This document shows positions 39,601 to 51,535 of a DNA stretch of 64,000 nt, piece by piece; position 1 is the first letter of the stretch; each line of letters opens with the position of its first letter. Origin of the DNA: Sclerurus mexicanus (lineage: Eukaryota > Chordata > Aves > Passeriformes > Furnariidae); NCBI GenBank assembly GCA_013396755.1, contig VWZF01002258.1:975331-1039330 (forward strand), given 5' to 3'. The position numbers were made by a program, and so were the translations under genes. The notes beneath the pieces were generated by a model. The model saw only the letters and a program-made list of their open reading frames with translations, was not told the DNA's origin and did no database searches.

Positions 39601-42600
39601 AATTATTCAGTCTCCTGCAGCAGTCAACAGACTTAAAGTCTTAATGGACAGCAACTAAGGAATGGGAGGTGGCTGGTTTGTGGATCAGCTCAGGTGCATA
39701 CAAGCAGCATAGTGAAGTCTGAGTAGATTCATCAAAGACTGCCACCTTCCCTAACCACCAAAAAATGAATAAGTCACAGTTGTGTTATTTGATATGCACA
39801 GGATTTTCAAATGTGCCTGACAAGTTTAGTCCCTGCTGGCTTTCTTTTTTTTTTTAATTTTTTTTTTTGTACAGTTAAAAATGTTTTTAATAATATTGTA
39901 CAAGACTGCTTAGAAAAACTGAATTAGTTGGAAGCTGATCTATTGAATACATTCCAGTCAGGCATCACATAGTATAGTTAAGATATCTGATGATGACTTA
40001 GTAAGTTATTAAATTATGGGGGTGTTTATATTCTACGTATTTGCACATTATTGCTACTAGCAAGGAATACTGGCACAGTTATTCTTGTGAATCTTCTCTG
40101 TCTAACCCAAAATAATTTTGATGGACTTGAAATAAAAAATAAAAACAGGGCAGAATAACTGTGAAGAATGAGAAAAATAAAAAAAAATCACCTGTTTTTT
40201 TGAGTGGGAGTACCAACAGAGAGAGAAACAGTTGGATAGGGTTTTTTTTTCCTGTTACACTGAGTATGCAAAATCCAAGTAGGCATAAGTCCCAGTGGAA
40301 TGAGATTGTCAATGTTCCACCCATACCAGTAATCATACCTTCATATAATCAGAGAGTGCATAATTTACCTAAAAGTGTTTTGAGAGTAGTCTAGCAGTTT
40401 TTTAATATTTATTGGAATTATGCTTATCTCTCTTTTAAAAGATCTCTCCAGAGTTTAACTATCTGGGCTTCTATAGCATAAAAAGCAAAGCCAGTAAATT
40501 TTAAAGTCCTCATGAAATTCTTTGAATAACTTTCCTATGAATAACCATGTGGCATCTAGTGATTTTAAAGACCGGATCCACAGAAGCTAGAAACATCTAG
40601 CTTTGAGAGCAAACACACTGTCTGTGATCTGAAGAGGTCTTTATTCTGACCAAGCTTCTTGAGACTGTATCACCTTAAATCTGTCATTTGTCCCATATTT
40701 TAGATTCCTCATTCTAGGCTCTAGCTAGTGTGTTTCTGTGACAGAAATTTCTTTTTTACAGGGTGCACAGGGAAGGAAACGCTTCTGAAGCCTTTGTTTT
40801 GGATTTATTGCTGTGGGGTATTTGTCTTATCTTTAAAAGAAAAACTAACAGTGTTGGAGGCCCTGAGTTTTGGAAGCTGTCCTAAAGGAAAAAGGTAAAG
40901 CTACTTTCCAAATCATGGTTTAAAACAGTTAGAAAAGGAGAAAACATTACACTGTGAAAATCAACATAGTATTTAATATTGTTTTTCCCATAGCCAAGGG
41001 CATGCTACCTTCCAGAGGCTCACTCAGGACTCCTGGTCAAATCCCATGAAGTTGTGAGGTGCCAGGTAGAGCTGATGAAGAAATTCTGCTGATTGAGAAG
41101 CTGACCAGCAGATAAAAGAAAAATCAATGCCTGAGCATCAGTACAGTGTAATAAAAGCAAAATCTAATTTTGACACCTTGACTGAGGGTTTTTTTTGGAC
41201 AAAGACTATCATTATTTTTCCACTTTTACATAAGTTTAACCCCTGATGTCAAGTTATGCTTTTCTGTGTTGTCCAGTATGGATGGCTCCTGTCTCAGCTC
41301 CAATTGTAGCCACATTGCTTGTTTCTTTCTTTTGTAAAGGCCACTACTATTCTGTTTTCTGCAAAGAGTTTTCTCTCTGGCATAGTAAGCTAAACATGCA
41401 CTAGGAGGATATCAGAGACTAATTAAATATTGTGGCTGCTTATATCAAATAAACAGGTATTTGTGTTCCTGGGATTTTTTCCTCCAAAGGTGCCGACTGT
41501 CTTCACCTTCTCACAAGCTATTTCATCAGTAAAGACTTCATAAGTGGTCATTTGTTTTTCCTTATAACTTTTAGACGACCCTGTAGGTTCTCTGCATTGA
41601 GTGTTTCATGACAAAGCCCTTGTGCTGAAGGCACTCTAAGTTTTTTCAATGAGCTGAACCATCGATAAAGATTTAATCTGATGCCAGTCCCCCATGTTCA
41701 TTAAGATCAGTTATTCCACAGAAAAACCCAAATACTCCCAGGGAATTGATGTCAGATAAACTGTTTCTCCACTGCTCAGATAACCAACAAAGAAAAGCAC
41801 TACTTCAAAACACCCTTTAAATAGATGACTTGACTTCCAGCTTTGTAGGCATGTTAGGCAATTTCAATTGCTACTCATGAAAATGCCTGATGACGTCTCA
41901 CAGTTGGGAAACTTAATTTTAGCACAAACAAGAAGTCAGTGAGGGACAAAAGAAGGTAATAGTGCCCACCTAGTCCTTGAACCTGCACAAAGACTTCCAT
42001 CAGAAACATTAATCCTACTGAAGTTTAGGAAAAACATATTAGGATGTGTTTTTCATCCATTATGTTATTTCTTTTTCTTATTATTTCTATAAGAGTGGAT
42101 ATAGGATTGGTGGTATTGTTTAATATTTATTCTGATGTCTATAAGCTACTTAATTTGGGAATTTTGGAATAAAGGAACCCCCTCAGTGTAAGCATTTTTC
42201 TCTGATGATTTTGAGAGTTCTATTTGATATCAGAACAGATATTTTTTAATTCAGTCTGAAGTCAGAATAAAATGTGCAACTGGCATTCATAAGAACTCAG
42301 AGAAACAGCACATTATATGTAATCTATCAGTGGCTTGAGCAACATGTAGCTCACATGGCAGTGCTCTGCATGTAGGCAAAGGTCATTTAAGGGTGGAAAG
42401 ACACACATTTACACCAATTTCTACATATTAACTAAAAATGAACCCATACATCTGTGGGTTTCAGTTTTCTTCAATGGTACATGGGTTATTAACGTTACCA
42501 AGACCGACAACTGAATGTACAATGTAACTGTCAGCTATAGCAGTAGACTCATGAATATCCTGTGCCTGTATTAATCATTCTCATTTCTCCAACTGACATT

Positions 42601-43249
42601 GCTGATGGAGTCTTGGATGGGAAAATGCAGGTGAACACCTCCTACTTGCATCAGATTTGAATTGCAGCAGAGTATACCTACTTCTCACTGCCCAGCACGA
42701 AGCACAAGTGAATTAATCCTTTATAAATTTTTTCTGTGTTCTTCTTGCTTGCAATTTGTGTAATGACCAAGAGCAACCACTTATGTACTTGCTATGTCCA
42801 GCTGCACAAAAAATGCCAGAGAAATAGTGAAACATGTACCAGCTGCAATGAAGTACCTGAAATGTAATAAGTAACAGGTAACTCTACAATTAATTTCCAC
42901 TATTGATTTTCATTACATTAGGAATAAAATATAGTTGATTTTCCACAAGTATTTTAATTCATGAAGTATATTTATTGTAGGTTGAATCTGAAATAACTGA
43001 CCCAGTATCATCAACTTTAAATAGCAAGCCATATCTTTGGCCATAAGAATAGTTACTTCCCTGGATTTACAGGTGGTATCCTGGCTATTCTTGACCCAAG
43101 ATTTTTAACAATAGAGTCTCTTGTTGCAATCCTAAAGACCCACCTTTAGTGAGTTTATTCCTTCTTGACCATAAATTCTTTATCTATACACTTAGGCATG
43201 CAATGGACATATTTCATCTTATCCAAACTTATGAGAATTACCGAAAAAA
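36691..43249. other. AT-rich intronic DNA between the long CR1 and the CpG island
   Basis: No exon, RNA gene or mobile element was recognised. There is a T-rich low-complexity patch at 39844-39870. Donor-like minus-strand sites at about 37000 and 39005 lack good acceptors. Confidence 0.4.
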
Positions 43250-43271
43250 NNNNNNNNNNNNNNNNNNNNNN
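43250..43271. other. assembly gap in an A-rich tract
   Basis: Twenty-two N positions lie between six A bases on the left and a run of A and AAGG-type repeats on the right. The N run and its homopolymer borders suggest an unresolved poly-A tract of uncertain true length. Frames drawn across it are meaningless. Confidence 0.95.
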
Positions 43272-43904
43272 AAAAAAAAAAAAAGGAAAAAAAAAAGAAA
43301 TCCTTTCTTCTGTGTTGGCTGCATAGAGCTTAACTGTATCAGTCTGGGTTTTCTTTGGTGCAACATGCTTGTACTGAAGTGCCACCACACTCATTTGCAT
43401 TGGTATTACTACTCAAAAAGCTAATTGCAACTATTTGTCTTGCTTAACTTTTGTCTTACTATTAACACCAGCAAAATTTAATATATTATGCTAGTTCCAA
43501 ATTAATAGAGGAAGTCTGCAATTTCCAATTTACATGCTAAATTCTAATACCTTTTATGAGCTAGACTGTTTTGTATGCTGTGATTTTTGATTTGCAATAA
43601 TTGGCATTTTTATGCATTAAACTGCAGGTAAAAGAGCATGAACGAGCAAAACTCCAAGGTTTTTTCGTTACTGACTCCTCCCTTAGCTTTGGCATTAAGA
43701 TTTTGAAGGATGCCCAGAACAAGCCCAACTGGAAGCACAGCGCAGCTTTGCACCAGGTGTTATCCCCGCTGCCCTTGGGCTCCGCGCCCCCCTCCCTAGG
43801 GCCCCCAGAACCTCTCCCACTTCCTCACATCCAGCCCCGGCAAAACTTGGGGAAGTGACCCGACGGGAGGCACCTGCCTCGGGAGCAGCCGGCGCCGGAG
43901 GGGC

Positions 43905-43984
43905 GATGCGCGGATGGAGGAGGATGCTCCGCCGCGCCCGGGGGGATGCGCAGATGGAGGAGGATTCTCCGCCGCGCTCACCCC
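43905..43984. repeat. 40-base tandem duplication inside the CpG island
   Basis: Two copies, from 43905 and from 43945, share a 33-base core (GATGCGC.GATGGAGGAGGAT.CTCCGCCGCGC) with two substitutions, separated by a seven-base C/G spacer. The period is 40 bases. It lies just inside the presumed first intron, downstream of the 44067 donor. Confidence 0.85.
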
Positions 43985-44066
43985 TCAGCCCCGGGGTGCG
44001 CCCCAGCGCAGGTGGGCTGTGCTGGGGCCAAACTCATCCCGTGTCCCCCCCCAGCCCGGCTCTTAC

Positions 44067-44300
44067 CTGGGCGGCGGGAGCCCTGAAACGCGGTCCCGGG
44101 AGATGCGGGAGGCGCGCCCGAAGTTTGTTGGGGAAAAGGCGGGGGCCAGATCCCGCTGGAATGAAAGCCCCCAGCGTGCGCGGTCGGGAGTTTGCACAGT
44201 CCAGGCGAGGCAAGCTCACTTGCTCTATTAAAAAGAACGGGAGAGGATGGAGAGCGAGAGGAAGGCCCCCGTTCCTACGGGCTCCTGCAGCCGAAGGGAG
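44067..44300 (-). other. ROBO2: probable non-coding first exon, 3' boundary at 44067
   Basis: In the CpG island the minus strand reads GCCGCCCAG followed by GTAAGAGCC, matching the donor consensus, with the last exon base at 44067. Spliced to the acceptor at 30709/30708 it would give a 5' UTR leading directly to the ATG at 30694. The transcription start cannot be read from the sequence, so the upstream boundary given is arbitrary. A second, weaker donor (CAA followed by GTGAGC) lies near 44217. Confidence 0.42.
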
Positions 44301-44495
44301 GAGTTAGTTTAATTAGAGGCCGCGCTCCCGGGAAACGTGCCCGAGCGGGAGCACGGGAGGGAAAGTTGCGGCTCTCCGGAGCTTCAGCACCGCGGACAGC
44401 GGCACCCGGCCCGACCGGGGACATCCAACACAGAGTGGGCAAAACCCCGCGTGCTGGACAGACCACGGAACACCGAGCAAGCTATTCCGATCGTA

Positions 44496-44871
44496 AACTG
44501 TCATCACCCATTGAAGGTGGTATGGTATCCCTCCTGGGAATTTGCCAAGTGGCTTCTGCCAGTGCCAGCTGAAAATAGGGATCACGTCGTGAGTGCCTGA
44601 AGAATCCCTAACGTTCCCCACTCGCCTTCAGTAGACAGAAATTGTATTTTGTTGCACGTATTCTGATGCATTAGTGATCCACTACCAATGGTTGGTAAAT
44701 ATCAATCTTATTCTGCATCTGAGGACACTGGGACAGAGAGGTTAAGAAATGATCAAGGTTACATACACAGAGCCGGATCTCTGCACAACTCCAGACCTGC
44801 ATGGATGTAACCTGAGAGATCATCTTCCTCCTTAGATCATTTCCTTCCCTCCTCCTTACTGCCTGGATTTA
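44496..44871. other. upstream flank of the CpG island
   Basis: Composition returns to ordinary intermediate GC. No element was recognised. Confidence 0.4.
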
Positions 44872-45052
44872 ATCATGGAATCAACAGAACCACAAAGTGG
44901 CCTGGGCTGGAAGAGAACTTAAAGAGCATCTAGTTCCAATCCCCCTACCATGGGAAGGGACACTTTCTATTAGACCAGGTTGCTCAGAACCCCATCCAAC
45001 CTGACCTTGAACACTTCCTGGGATGGGGCATCCACAGCTTCTCTGGGCAACT
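44872..45052 (-). mobile_element. CR1 LINE 3' end
   Basis: Reverse-complement CR1: ATCATGGAATCAACAGAACC, AGTGGCCTGGGCTGGAAGAG, CCCCCTACCATGGGAAGGGA, CATCCAACCTGACCTTGAAC and GGGATGGGGCATCCACAGCT, stopping after CTCTGGGCAACTT. It is 5'-truncated, points left and sits about 400 bases from the CpG island edge. Confidence 0.92.
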
Positions 45053-46077
45053 TTAAGTATAGTGTCTCAATAGCACTACCAGCAATAGCTTGATCATCAA
45101 CTCTTGAAGTGTTTATAGACCTCTCCCCAGCAGTGAAATATGATTTGAGGTCCTCCAGATTTGGAAAGTTGCTATTGTGAATGTAATAGCCTAAAATAAA
45201 GCAGCATGGTTTTGTGAGGAACAGTCAATAGAAGCATGAGAACAGAACCAGACCTTTTATCCACACAGAAATGATTGTGAAGCAAGTGGGATAACAATTC
45301 ACATGTTAGATTCTCTCAAGGGGAAGGGGTAGAATTGACTTTTTGTAAATCTCAGCAAACAAAAATTTCCAGAAATCACTTATTATATCCAGAGTTCATG
45401 AAATATTAATTAAGCATTCCAGGACAACAAACAATGTGTGTTTCAGCATTGTAGGAAAAGTATTGCTACAGGAGTGGAGATATTTTTGAAAAAAATAATC
45501 AATATATGACATTGAGAAAGGAAATTTTCATTAATAATTATTCCTGTAAATTGTAAACAAAAAGAACCTACAACTTGCTGGTTGTTGGAAATAGTTTAGT
45601 GATTTAAAAAAAAATAATAGAGGCAGACTTGGGGAAAGTTCATCAATGATCAAGAAAGAAAAGAGGTAAGTAATGTGAGTCTTAAAAACAGTACTGCATG
45701 ACCCTTCAGTTCATCAATATTTATATGAAGTATTTATGTGCATGCCTTTTCTAAATACCTGTATGGTGTGAGAAAACAAATTACAGCTGTGAAAATGGAA
45801 TAGAGTATGGAATGAACAGATGGAAATGACAGCCCACACGCTTTCTGCCTAATAATAAAGGAACTATGAGAACTAAAAGGCTGAGCTGATTTTTTAACTT
45901 GTCTTTATTATATGTTAGGGAAACTTTCCCGTCTGACCATTCAGGAGGCACTCTGGCTGTCACAGTCCCACCATCGCCTCCTGCCATGTCTCTGTGTGTC
46001 CAGTCACCTGGATGCCCCACAAGTCCCCGTGCCCTTTTTTGGGCAAAAGGTTGATGCCAGTTCATATATTCCTCAAC

Positions 46078-46126
46078 ATATATATGTAATTATATATATT
46101 ATATATTTTAATTATATATATATATC
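46078..46126. repeat. AT/TA simple repeat
   Basis: An almost pure A+T stretch of alternating TA dinucleotides interrupted by single G and TTAA steps. A microsatellite-like low-complexity tract. Confidence 0.9.
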
Positions 46127-47062
46127 TCCAATTTTGCTTTTTTTTAAATTATACATGCCATTTCTCACAGCCTTCACAAGGTATTTACTGTTACTTCCCA
46201 AGGTGTTTAAAGTACACTCTAAAATGTCTTCTGTTCCTACTGAGCTTCTTTTTGTTAGCTATGAAAAGATGTTAAATATACATAAGTACACAGACACACA
46301 CTTGCACACATATGACAAAACCTAATGCCAGGCATTTACAACATTTCGCAAAATGGAGCAAAACCAGAGGAAAGACAGGCTTTGAAATCTCAGGCTCTGA
46401 GATGCAGGCAGTAACATAAGTTTAGAAGAAGGTTTTCAGAGTAGTAACACACTTAAAATCGCATCGTGCAAGTTTTCCCAACAACAACCTGAAAGCAGGT
46501 GTGCCAATTAGGCTCATCACAGATTGTGCAGCAAAGACTGAGGCCCCTTTAGTGAAAGCATCTTGGAGCATATCCAGGACTGATACATGACTATGGATTT
46601 GATTGTGTCAAGATTCAGGCTGCTATGGCTTCAGACTCAGAAGTCACCTTGCTATACAGATGGTCTGAGAGATGAAGCATGGAAGAAGAAAGCTAAAATG
46701 CTGGTGGCAGAAGTCATGAACTGAATGGGACCAACTGCACGGAGCAATGCATGACATATCCTGCTGCAGCAGAGAAGAGTTTCTTTGCTTCCCTGGGCTA
46801 ACCACTCATTCCCAGTGAGGAGGCTCATTTGGGGTAGTGACCAACTTGGTATGCTCATTTTACAAGACAATCAAAACCATCCTTATGGCTAACATTTTGC
46901 AGTGTGGGTAGTATTGCTTTAATATATCATGAGTTCTTGGTATCTATGGTCTCAGTGCAGTTTCCACCTGATAATTTTTTTTCTCGGGTAGAAAATACCA
47001 GAGTTAAACAATGGTCAATCAGTTATTTTCAGAAATTATGAAGGAGAGAGTAATGATCAGCT

Positions 47063-47097
47063 TAGAATAGAATTAAATAGAATTAATAGAATTACAA
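47063..47097. repeat. degenerate (TAGAAT)n-like short repeat
   Basis: Four tandem-like copies of a TAGAAT(TAA) motif occur within 35 bases. It is too short and irregular for a satellite. Confidence 0.6.
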
Positions 47098-48289
47098 GAT
47101 GTATGTATATATTATTTTTAAGACAAGGGATCTTCTTTGGTCTCCTCCACCTTCACCATAGAGCAGACAGGGTCCTCTTACATTACACAGCAGACAAGGA
47201 TGGAACAGCAACAGCAAATATCTTCCTTCACTGGAGAGCTTACAGTCCAGTAAGGTGAAAATCTTGATAAGAATAATGTACTTACTGCATGGGCAGCATA
47301 AGTTTTATGTGTTCTTAATTATTCATTTCTTTGCTGCTAAGTGCTTTGATTTAAAAATGATGTGATGTGTACATGCAGTTTTGATACTCAGATAACTTAA
47401 TTGTTTTGGTAATATAACAAAGCATATGATGTAATGTCAATAGACTGCACCTTGTGTGCATTACAGAGCTCTTCCTTGTGGATGCTTATCCTCTAGTGAC
47501 AAAGCTAATGATTCTAATACATGTACTGTGCAGGAAAGAGACTGCTGTGATAGACACTTAATAAATGGTTAAACAGATTGGTGGGGGAGCCAAGAAAAAA
47601 CACTCAAAATCTTGGCTTTGAACTGGTTTTGGAATGATATAAGCAGATGCAACAGATTTGAATGTGAAGAAAAGAAAAAGCCCGAGGGAGAAAGATACCC
47701 AAGTAATGCAGATATTTTTCCTTACATATAAATTTATCAGCTTCCCTGCCAAAAATATGCTCTAAGCAATACCAACTTTATGGTGTATTCCCAGGAGTAA
47801 TCCAGGCTCAAAAATATTAGTTACTGTGGGGCAAAATGAATTTTCTTTTCCAGGTGTTTCAGTAAATGAGCACAAAATATCTAATTAAAATGTAAACATT
47901 CCAACTAATGTCATATGAATTACTGCCTAGGAAAACTTCTCTCTTGCAACTGTATGGAAATCTACTCTTCTAATCATATCACCTAAGCAGTATTAAGCAG
48001 ATGTCTTTCATTCTTTTTTTTCTTTTTTTTTCCCCCACATCCATTTGTGCTGAAGCAAAATAGAACCAGAATTACACAAAACAGAGAGAAAGAGAAATCA
48101 AATCTAGAAAATTGCTAGAAAAGTGGCTCAGCCACTCTGGATCAGTAGCATTTATTAATCAGGTCTTCTCAGAGGATATGGGCCTAAATGTGATCAGTAT
48201 CAACAGCTGACTGTCCAAATCAAAGAGGAAATGCTCACCTTTATGTAATAATTGGGTGCTTTGTAGTCTTTTTAAACACGTAGTCTATA

Positions 48290-48499
48290 CTATTTACTGT
48301 GAGGGTGGTGAGGCACTGGAACACGTTGCTCAGAGAAGCTGTGGATGCCTCACCCCTGGAAGGGTTCAAGGCCAGGCTGGATAGCGTTCTGAGCAACCTG
48401 GTCTAGTGGAAGGTGTCCCTGCCCATGGCAGGGGAGTTGGAATTATATGCTCTTTAAGTTCCCTCCAACCCAAACCATTCAGTGACTCTATGATTCTAT
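48290..48499 (+). mobile_element. CR1 LINE 3' end
   Basis: Sense CR1: TTTACTGTGAGGGTGGTGAG, GCACTGGAACACGTTGCTCA, AGAGAAGCTGTGGATGCCTC, CCTGGTCTAGTGGAAGGTGT, CCCTGCCCATGGCAGGGGAG, ending CTCTATGATTCTAT, the typical 3' eight-base repeat of CR1. It is 5'-truncated, faces right and is fairly intact. Confidence 0.94.
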
Positions 48500-49474
48500 T
48501 CAAGAACATTCTTGTAAGGCTCATCCTACTTCTGCTGTAAAGTGGTCTCTTTGCAGACAGAGTGTGGAGTTTTAATTGGTTTGGGTTTTGTTGTGGTTGC
48601 AGTTTATTGTTTGGGGGTTTCCTATGCCTACGGATTTTTAAGATATTAGTATTACTGATAGGTAGCAAAAAAGAGCAGGAAATACCTTCTGAAGTCAAAA
48701 CAGGAAGACCAATTAGAGAAACTGTCTTTATCTGTATGAACATTTGGCCCATTGAAATTAGTTGGTATTTGGCAGTGATTTCAGCAGAATCAGAATTTTA
48801 CTAAATAATTTTTAGTAGGTATGAGGTAGGAATGTGTCAACAAAATGAGAAGAGGAAGGAGAATAGGCTGTATATGTAAAACATTTTTCATTAAACCTAT
48901 AACAAAATACATTCAAATCACTACCATCACTACTGTGATTCACATTTTCTTTTAGAAGCACATCTACTAACACATTTCTTTCCCCTAGTTAGCCTCAGCT
49001 TAAAAGTCCGATTTAGATTTTACTTGCCCAAAAGTTCTGCCCATTTTGAAGGGCATCTGACACTTCCAACAGAAAATGATGTGACAAATCAGAGCAAGCC
49101 CATTATTGTGACATCAGTCACGTCAGTACAAAATAAAGTATTGGATTATCAGGATGAACTAAGAGGTCATTCACCTTTTTCCAATTACTCATCTTAACAA
49201 ATAAGGCTTTGAATGATAATTTGATTTGAGTAGTGTCAAAAGTAGTTATACTACTGTAAGAGTACTATGTAGTTACAAGTATAATCATGCTTTTGTGTGA
49301 AAATTAACCCCTCAACCCCTTATAGTGTAGAAGGTTAAGCACTTTGATTACTTCATACCTAGAATCTGACCCTGAATCTCAGTTTTATAATGCCAGACCA
49401 ATTTCTAATTGATTTTATATCACCATTGATTATTACAGCAATGTAAGACTTCATCCAATTGAGTTATAAAGCAA

Positions 49475-49486
49475 GGGGGGGGGGGG
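49475..49486. repeat. poly-G run (12)
   Basis: Twelve consecutive G bases in AT-rich DNA. The length may be inexact because homopolymers are error-prone. Confidence 0.9.
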
Positions 49487-51480
49487 AATCTATCACAAAG
49501 ACACAGAAGCATCCATCAAAGATGCATTTAGAGTGAATGGACAATGCACCTTTTTTTTTTTTAAAGTTGTAATTGTATTCAAGTGAAATGACATTTAGCA
49601 GCCATCGACTGTAGGTTATTGAAATATTCTGTGACCTTGGCTCCACTTCCAAATGGAAAGCAAAACCACAAATACAACTGCAGGGAACACAGAAATAAAA
49701 TTTTGGTCTCTACTACATTGTTTTGAAAATGTTCAATAGTATGTTAATGATCTTAATTACTCTCACATCTACCAATTTTTGAATCAGTGCTTAACCAAAA
49801 CCCACATGTTGATAAACCTCATAATCTGTAAATGGACAGAGTTCAAAGTGAACCTGTACATTCTTAGTAGGGCAGCCCAACTACATTGGTAAGAACATGA
49901 TTTTCTTACCCAAATAATTGCACCATTATACTGACAGACTTTTATAAGCCTAATGCATACACACACAGCACATTATAGGTTAGTTCATTACAAGATTAAA
50001 CTACAGTGATACAGCTGCAGTCACATTGGATAGGCATTTTTCACCCTACTATATCCTGGCATTGAAAGTAGTAATCTTATGTTTAGCAGAAATGCCTTTT
50101 TTATTCATATCACTACTTCTTGCAATGCAAAATCATAATCTGAAAAAACCCTTTTTTTCTTTTATTTCAAAAAAGACAGGAAAGAAGTTGATTGAAAGCC
50201 AGCCACCAAAGTTCCAGTTTATTTAAGAATTATTTATTTACAGTTTGAGTCTATTCACTGAATTTGGCTAAGTAAAGGAGTAGGAAATGGGGAGAGAGAG
50301 AACAGAAGCTCTTTGCCTAACAGCAGTTAGAGCAGCACTCCTGATTACTGTAATGGGTTCACTTGTCAAATGCCTTTCATACCAAAAGCAAGGCTGTTAA
50401 ATGTGAAGTTGAAACTGTGGATTTTTTTTCCTCCAATGAAAAAGCACTTTCCACATCAACCCTCACCGATGAGCATTAAAAGCATTTTGATGCTTGAGGG
50501 AATCTGATTTCCAGGGGCATATCACAGCATCTACCTGTCTTTTGTGGCTTATGAACACTTTATTCATAACTTCAAGCAATGACTCAGTACGTAGAAGTCC
50601 TTTTAGAATTTAGTAATAACAAAGGTTTAGTTCCATCTCTCTTGACCAGTAGAATTTGTGTATTTCTCCCTTTCCACTCCATGAAAACAATGAGCATTCT
50701 ACCAACTGAACTGAAAGACTTTGCTCATCCTTTCAGCTGTTTAGTAGCAAAATTCCTTTGACAAAAAAGAAAATTAAAAGTCCATGCTGGTTTTGAATCA
50801 GTCAGTAATCTGACCCTAAGGCTCAATAGTGACTAAATGACTATTTGGATATTTCTTCTTTAAAAAAAATGAACAAACAAACAAACAACCCAAAACTTCA
50901 AACACTTCCTCTACTGTCTGAGAGGCAAAAGGCTTTGAGCAGCAAAGAAGAAAGCAAACCTCTCCTATGCCTTCATCAGGACAAAACTGTCACCAGCCTG
51001 GCTGTTGTAGGTTGAATGACTGAGCACAGTGATGGAGCAAATGGCAGTGGCTGCTGCACCTCAGGGCTTCCACCAGTCATGGAGGTCATGTTGTGCTGGG
51101 AAAACACACTGCAGGGAACAGATGGACGGGTGGGGAAAGTCATAACCGAAGAGACCGAGGATTGCTCCTGTGAAATGGGTAGTTGAGGCAATTACTGCAC
51201 CCTTACAGTCATGCGAGTGGAGTGATTTTAGCCATCAGAGTAGAGCTGAAAGTATGAAGATGCATCAAGAGGAAGGAAGGAAGACATGCTATTGCGGATG
51301 CTTTCCAGTAAGCAGTGCTCAGTGAAGGCAATTATTCACTGGGTATGTGGTAACACAATTGGAAATGGATTAGGAAAAATAAATCACTCCAAAAACAGTG
51401 ATTGGGATTCTGACATAATTTTTTATTATTAAAAACACAATTAAAAAAATCTGCTTTTCAATTCTTCTTTATTTTCACAG

Positions 51481-51535
51481 GTGCATTCTGAAACTTCAGC
51501 AACATTGCTAGGACCAGTTTCACACACACAAGAAT
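51481..51535 (+). other. candidate 55-base exon, plus strand
   Basis: A long pyrimidine tract (CAATTCTTCTTTATTTTCACAG) ends immediately before 51481, a strong acceptor. The segment ends GAAT followed by GTAAGG at 51536. One frame is open throughout (VHSETSATLLGPVSHTQE), phase 1 at the end. Direct joining to the next candidate at 53362 would make a TGA, so a non-coding transcript is more likely than a protein. No homology was recognised. Confidence 0.2.

Larger units (their letters stand above)
43735..44495 (-). promoter_or_regulatory. CpG island, presumed promoter of the ROBO2-like gene
   Basis: Base composition changes abruptly from AT-rich to strongly GC-rich, with dense CpG dinucleotides, GGGCGG/CCGCCC boxes and no repeats, then reverts at about 44500. 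It is the only such island in 64 kb. It lies 13.4 kb upstream of the leader exon on the minus strand, and a strong minus-strand donor at 44067/44066 points the same way. No TATA box is convincing. It also contains a TAATTA homeodomain core at 44310-44315 and a 40-base tandem duplication at 43905-43984. Overlapping GC-rich open frames (about 100-150 codons on both strands) reflect lack of stops in GC-rich DNA and are not called as genes. A divergent transcript to the right is possible. Confidence 0.75.
45053..48289. other. upstream intergenic DNA
   Basis: No gene was recognised. It holds an AT-rich simple repeat at 46078-46126 and a degenerate TAGAAT-type repeat at 47063-47097. A plus-strand donor consensus (GAG followed by GTAAGT) occurs at about 45669, but no matching acceptor and frame are clear. 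Confidence 0.4.

Noticed and set aside
43855..44307. 150-codon plus-strand open frame in the CpG island, and overlapping 100-126 codon frames on both strands
   Set aside because: GC-rich DNA has few stop codons, so frames open by chance. Composition is Arg/Gly/Pro/Ala-rich in every frame, and no domain or homology is recognisable.
45912..46325. 137-codon plus-strand open frame
   Set aside because: It runs through the TA simple repeat at 46078-46126, giving Ile/Tyr-rich filler, and has no recognisable domain.
48366..48752. 128-codon minus-strand open frame
   Set aside because: Much of it is antisense to the CR1 end at 48290-48499; the remainder has no homology or splice support.
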